From NCBI GenBank assembly GCA_027077185.1, contig JALTGJ010000285.1, forward strand, positions 1 through 9,211: 9,211 nucleotides of DNA, written 5' to 3'. This document shows positions 6,966-9,211 of this stretch, piece by piece (position 1 is the first letter of the stretch; each line of letters opens with the position of its first letter). Both the position numbers and the translations under genes were made by a program. The stretch is from Spirochaetales bacterium (GTDB lineage: Bacteria; Spirochaetota; Spirochaetia; B11-G9). The notes under the pieces were generated by a model that was not told where the DNA came from, did not search any database, and worked only from the letters and a program-made list of their open reading frames with translations.

Positions 6966-7814
6966 TTACCAGTCCTTATCCACAGGTTCAGCAGATCCAT
7001 TTGATAATAGTAATTTTACTGCTTCTTGTCTTCTTGCTTCTTCTTTTAGTATATCTTCAGGGGATACATTTTCAGAATTCGATAAGTTCTGTTGATTAGT
7101 GCTCTGCTGACCCGGCTGCTGCTGGTTTTGCTGATTATTGTCCTGCTTCCCCTGTTGCTGCTGGTTCTGGTTTTGCTGATTATTGTCCTGCTTCCCCTGT
7201 TGCTGCTGGTTCTGGTTCTGTTGATTATTGTTCTGCTGACCTTGCTGCTGATTTTGGTTTTGCTGATTATTGTCCTGCTTCCCCTGTTGCTGCTGATTCT
7301 GGTTTTGTTGTTTATTATCCTTCTGTTGTTTTTTTAGTTCATCAATACGGATTCTTCCAAGTTCCAGGTTGTATGCGGCCTTTTGATTATTCTTATCCAG
7401 CTGCAAAACCCTTTCAAAATGGCTTACTGCTTTTTCGTATGACTGCAGAGCTGCTGAAGGATTTTTTACTTTATCAGTTTCTGCTTTCATAAAACTGCTG
7501 TTTCCGGCATTGTATATTGCCCTTATATGCCCTGTGTCAGAGTTTGAATAGGTGGCAGAATTTTCAAAGTCAGAAAGAGCTTTGTCGTATTGTCCCAATT
7601 TAAAAAAAGAGGCTCCTCTATTATAAAAAAGAGTATAATCAGCTTTTTTAGTCAGTCCTTCAGTATATTCCTTTACAGCATCTTCGTACTTTCCTTCCTG
7701 ATATAATTTATTTCCCTTTGCTTCATTATTATTAAAAGAAAATGAAAAAACGAGCATAGAGGGTAAAATTAAAAACAGCAGCAATAAATAAATTTTTGCG
7801 GATCTTCCGTTCAT
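6966..7814 (-). CDS. batC: BatC, exported TPR protein with Gln/Asn-rich repeats
   Basis: The 282-residue product starts with a signal peptide (hydrophobic 8-26). About three TPR units follow at 30-150, including GNKLYQEGKYEDAVKEY, FYNRGASFFKLGQYDKAL and a final copy ending KAAYNLE. A low-complexity Gln/Asn-rich region spans about 162-245 and contains 15-residue tandem repeats. The tail (about 250-282) has conserved EARRQEAVKLLL helix residues and ends in VDKDW, the C-terminus characteristic of BatC proteins. TPRs suggest a scaffold for the VWA partners. The ATG is one base after the batB stop and has GGAGG upstream, though at a long spacing of about 12. The batD ATG follows this gene's stop after one base. 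The repeats make this the most variable-looking part of the operon. Confidence 0.92.
   Translation of the reverse strand: MNGRSAKIYLLLLFLILPSMLVFSFSFNNNEAKGNKLYQEGKYEDAVKEYTEGLTKKADYTLFYNRGASFFKLGQYDKALSDFENSATYSNSDTGHIRAIYNAGNSSFMKAETDKVKNPSAALQSYEKAVSHFERVLQLDKNNQKAAYNLELGRIRIDELKKQQKDNKQQNQNQQQQGKQDNNQQNQNQQQGQQNNNQQNQNQQQQGKQDNNQQNQNQQQQGKQDNNQQNQQQPGQQSTNQQNLSNSENVSPEDILKEEARRQEAVKLLLSNGSAEPVDKDW
7107..7307. repeat. Tandem repeat array of 45-bp units in batC
   Basis: Units lie at 7131-7175 (45 bp), 7176-7220 (45 bp), 7221-7262 (42 bp, diverged) and 7263-7307 (45 bp), with a degenerate partial unit at 7107-7130. By eye the first, second and fourth differ from each other at only one or two positions, while the third has lost a codon and several bases. 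On the coding strand each unit specifies QNQNQQQQGKQDNNQ, covering BatC residues of about 170-236. All lengths are multiples of three, so copy-number change would not break the gene. The near identity of DNA copies points to recent slippage or unequal recombination. Unlike a CRISPR array, there are no unique spacers. Confidence 0.93.
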
Positions 7815-7815
7815 A

Positions 7816-8826
7816 CTAAAAATTATCCTCCCGTTTTAATAAGCCGAAAAATAACAAAAAGTAGGATAAAAGAAGAAAGAATTGAAATAATTCCTGGTAT
7901 TTCATAATAGTATCACCCTGTAGTTCCTTTTTATCTGCACTTGCAATCAATCTAAGATAAATTTCTCCAAGATCAAATGCACCTGTTCCTACATTCAGAT
8001 ATTTTCCTCCAGGGCTTGCTTCTGCCATTTTTCGAAGGGTATCAGCATCCAGTTTGGTCCATACTTCTTCTCCGTTGTATGTAAGAAATATTCTATTTCC
8101 CTGAGCATCCTTTATTGGAATTCTGGTTCCCTGGTTCTCGTCTCCCAGTCCTATTACAATTAGACGAATACCCTGTTCCCCAGCTTTTTTAGCTGCTTCA
8201 ATTGGAAAGCTTTCATGATCCTCACCGTCGGTGATTAAAATTATATCTTTATATTTTTTCTCTTTTGAATCTAAAATATTAGTCATAGCCTCCCTTAATG
8301 CATCCCCAAGCATTGTTCCACCTCTGGATACATCATTTACTGACAGGCTTTCTGTTGCTGATCTGAAAAATGCATAGTCGGTCGTTAAAGGGCATTTTAC
8401 AATAGTAGTTCCTGCAAATTCAATAAGAGCTACACGGCTGCCGATGAGCCTGGAAACAGTATCAATAATTTCGGTTTTTGCTCTTTCCAGACGGTTTGGT
8501 TTAATATCCTCTGCAAGCATAGATCTGGAAACATCAATAACGAAAACAACATCTCTTCCTTTACGTTTAACCTTTACCTCTTTCGGGTTCCAGCCAGGGC
8601 GTGCCAATGCTATAGCTATAAAAATAAGGGATACAAGCAAAAGAATTTGCCCTGGTCGCATTTTTTTTGTATTAGCAATTGAAGTTGATTTTTGGATATA
8701 GTTATCATGTATAAAATACTGAAGAGTTCTTTTCCTTCTGTAATAATCATAAATAAGCAAAAGAATTAATAATGGTAAAAGCCATAGAAAATTAATATTT
8801 TCTATTGAAATAAACCTGAACATCAT
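7816..8826 (-). CDS. batB: BatB, membrane-anchored VWA-domain protein
   Basis: The 336-residue product has two N-terminal membrane helices (about 12-28 and 58-75). A von Willebrand A domain (about 92-295) and a C-terminal membrane helix (about 312-330) follow. The metal-ion-dependent adhesion site is intact: DVSRS (98-102), T171 in RGGTMLG, and ITDGED (198-203). The ARPGW motif after helix two is typical of BatA/BatB. Such VWA proteins bind Mg2+ and protein partners, and usually act with a MoxR AAA+ ATPase. The start is one of two consecutive ATG codons (8826 or 8823), with AAGGA about 10 bases before the first. The gene begins two bases after the batA stop and ends one base before batC, so it is co-translated within the operon. 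BatB and BatA are paralogues; order and the long C-terminal helix fit BatB. Confidence 0.95.
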   Translation of the reverse strand: MMFRFISIENINFLWLLPLLILLLIYDYYRRKRTLQYFIHDNYIQKSTSIANTKKMRPGQILLLVSLIFIAIALARPGWNPKEVKVKRKGRDVVFVIDVSRSMLAEDIKPNRLERAKTEIIDTVSRLIGSRVALIEFAGTTIVKCPLTTDYAFFRSATESLSVNDVSRGGTMLGDALREAMTNILDSKEKKYKDIILITDGEDHESFPIEAAKKAGEQGIRLIVIGLGDENQGTRIPIKDAQGNRIFLTYNGEEVWTKLDADTLRKMAEASPGGKYLNVGTGAFDLGEIYLRLIASADKKELQGDTIMKYQELFQFFLLLSYFLLFFGLLKREDNF

Positions 8827-8828
8827 AT

Positions 8829-9211
8829 TTATGGTATCCTTCTTAAAAGAGTTATGGAGAGTAAAATATGCATGGAAATAAAAATAAGAGCCAAAAGTGC
8901 AAAAATGGAAAAAGTCTCTTTATAGTCAACATATTTTACTGATTCTATTTCACTTTTTTCAAGGTTATTAATTTCTGTATAAACAGCTTTTAGACTTTTT
9001 ACATTTTCTGCAGAAAAATACTTCCCACCTGTAAGGGTTGAAATTTGTGTGAGTGTATCCACGTCCAGGTCAGAACGGGTTGGGATTCTCTGTTTTCCCA
9101 TTATTGTATTTACTGTAACCCAGGAATCACCTCCGCCAATTCCGATAGCATAGATTTTAATTCCCCAGTCCTTTGCCAATTGAGCTGCCTGAACAGGAGA
9201 ACGTTCTCCCC
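8829..9211 (-). CDS. batA: BatA, VWA-domain protein (N-terminus beyond window)
   Basis: Only the C-terminal 126 residues are present. The frame stays open to the right edge, so the gene starts outside. A TTG at 9177-9179 could be mistaken for a start, but the ten codons before it (GERSPVQAAQ) read as the segment normally found after the VWA TDG motif. The visible part contains the last VWA strands (GIKIYAIGIG), the LDVDTLTQISTLTGGKYF block and the EINNLEKSEIES stretch typical of BatA. A single C-terminal membrane helix (FALLALIFISMHILLSITLL) is followed by RRIP, which is characteristic of BatA. The metal-binding DxSxS and T residues lie outside the window. It is first in the visible operon, and batB follows two bases after its stop. 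MoxR and DUF58 genes are expected upstream on the same strand. Confidence 0.95.
   Translation of the reverse strand, partial: GERSPVQAAQLAKDWGIKIYAIGIGGGDSWVTVNTIMGKQRIPTRSDLDVDTLTQISTLTGGKYFSAENVKSLKAVYTEINNLEKSEIESVKYVDYKETFSIFALLALIFISMHILLSITLLRRIP

Noticed and set aside
6965..7000. Longer batD start at 7000
   Set aside because: The extra 12 residues precede a complete signal peptide, overlap the batC end and have no ribosome binding site. The ATG at 6964 has AAGGA and ideal operon spacing.
7107..7307. CRISPR-like repeat array
   Set aside because: The units are directly adjacent with no unique spacers and are in frame in batC.
7092..7337. Plus-strand Leu/Val/Ile-rich ORF opposite batC
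   Set aside because: It is the complement of the Gln/Asn repeat codons; the low-complexity composition follows from the repeats, and no start signal is seen.
9177..9179. TTG as the start of batA
   Set aside because: The frame is open to the window edge, with VWA-like sequence before it, so the gene is cut by the window.

Overview
The window comes from an AT-rich bacterial chromosome, most likely a spirochaete. This rests on a complete batB-batC-batD-batE run with the end of batA in front of it, and on a TraB/PrgY-type protein with a C-terminal membrane domain. Both are frequent in Treponema, Leptospira and relatives. Bacteroidota also carry bat clusters, so the assignment is an inference.

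Layout. Positions 2-1144 (+) hold the 3' part of a TraB-family gene, cut at the left edge. It converges on radA (1133-2539, -) and the two genes overlap tail to tail by 12 bases. Inside the 3' end of radA lies a perfect 34-bp palindrome (1201-1234). radA and an AAA+ ATPase gene diverge from a 190-bp region (2540-2729). This region carries a near-consensus promoter for radA, a promoter for the ATPase gene that would start the transcript at its ATG, and a 12-bp-arm inverted repeat overlapping that promoter. The ATPase gene (2730-3896) overlaps by one base a small HesB/IscA-like gene (3896-4186). These two form a compact operon that converges on the bat operon.

The right half (4251-9211, -) is one tight operon, transcribed batA (partial, entering from the right edge), batB, batC, batD, batE. 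Gaps are 1-2 nt, and batD/batE overlap by 4 nt. The products form an envelope system: two membrane-anchored VWA proteins (BatA, BatB), two TPR proteins (BatC, BatE) and a large exported, membrane-anchored protein (BatD). MoxR ATPase and DUF58 genes normally precede batA and probably lie just beyond the right edge. BatC carries a Gln/Asn-rich tandem array of 15-residue units whose DNA copies are almost identical.

Most genes belong to known families. The least ordinary features are the palindrome inside radA, the A10 tract at the radA start, the operator-like repeat with a predicted leaderless ATPase transcript, the ATPase/HesB-like pairing, and the batC repeat array. I see no RNA genes, insertion sequences or CRISPR arrays. 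No stretch over 300 bases lacks a gene.
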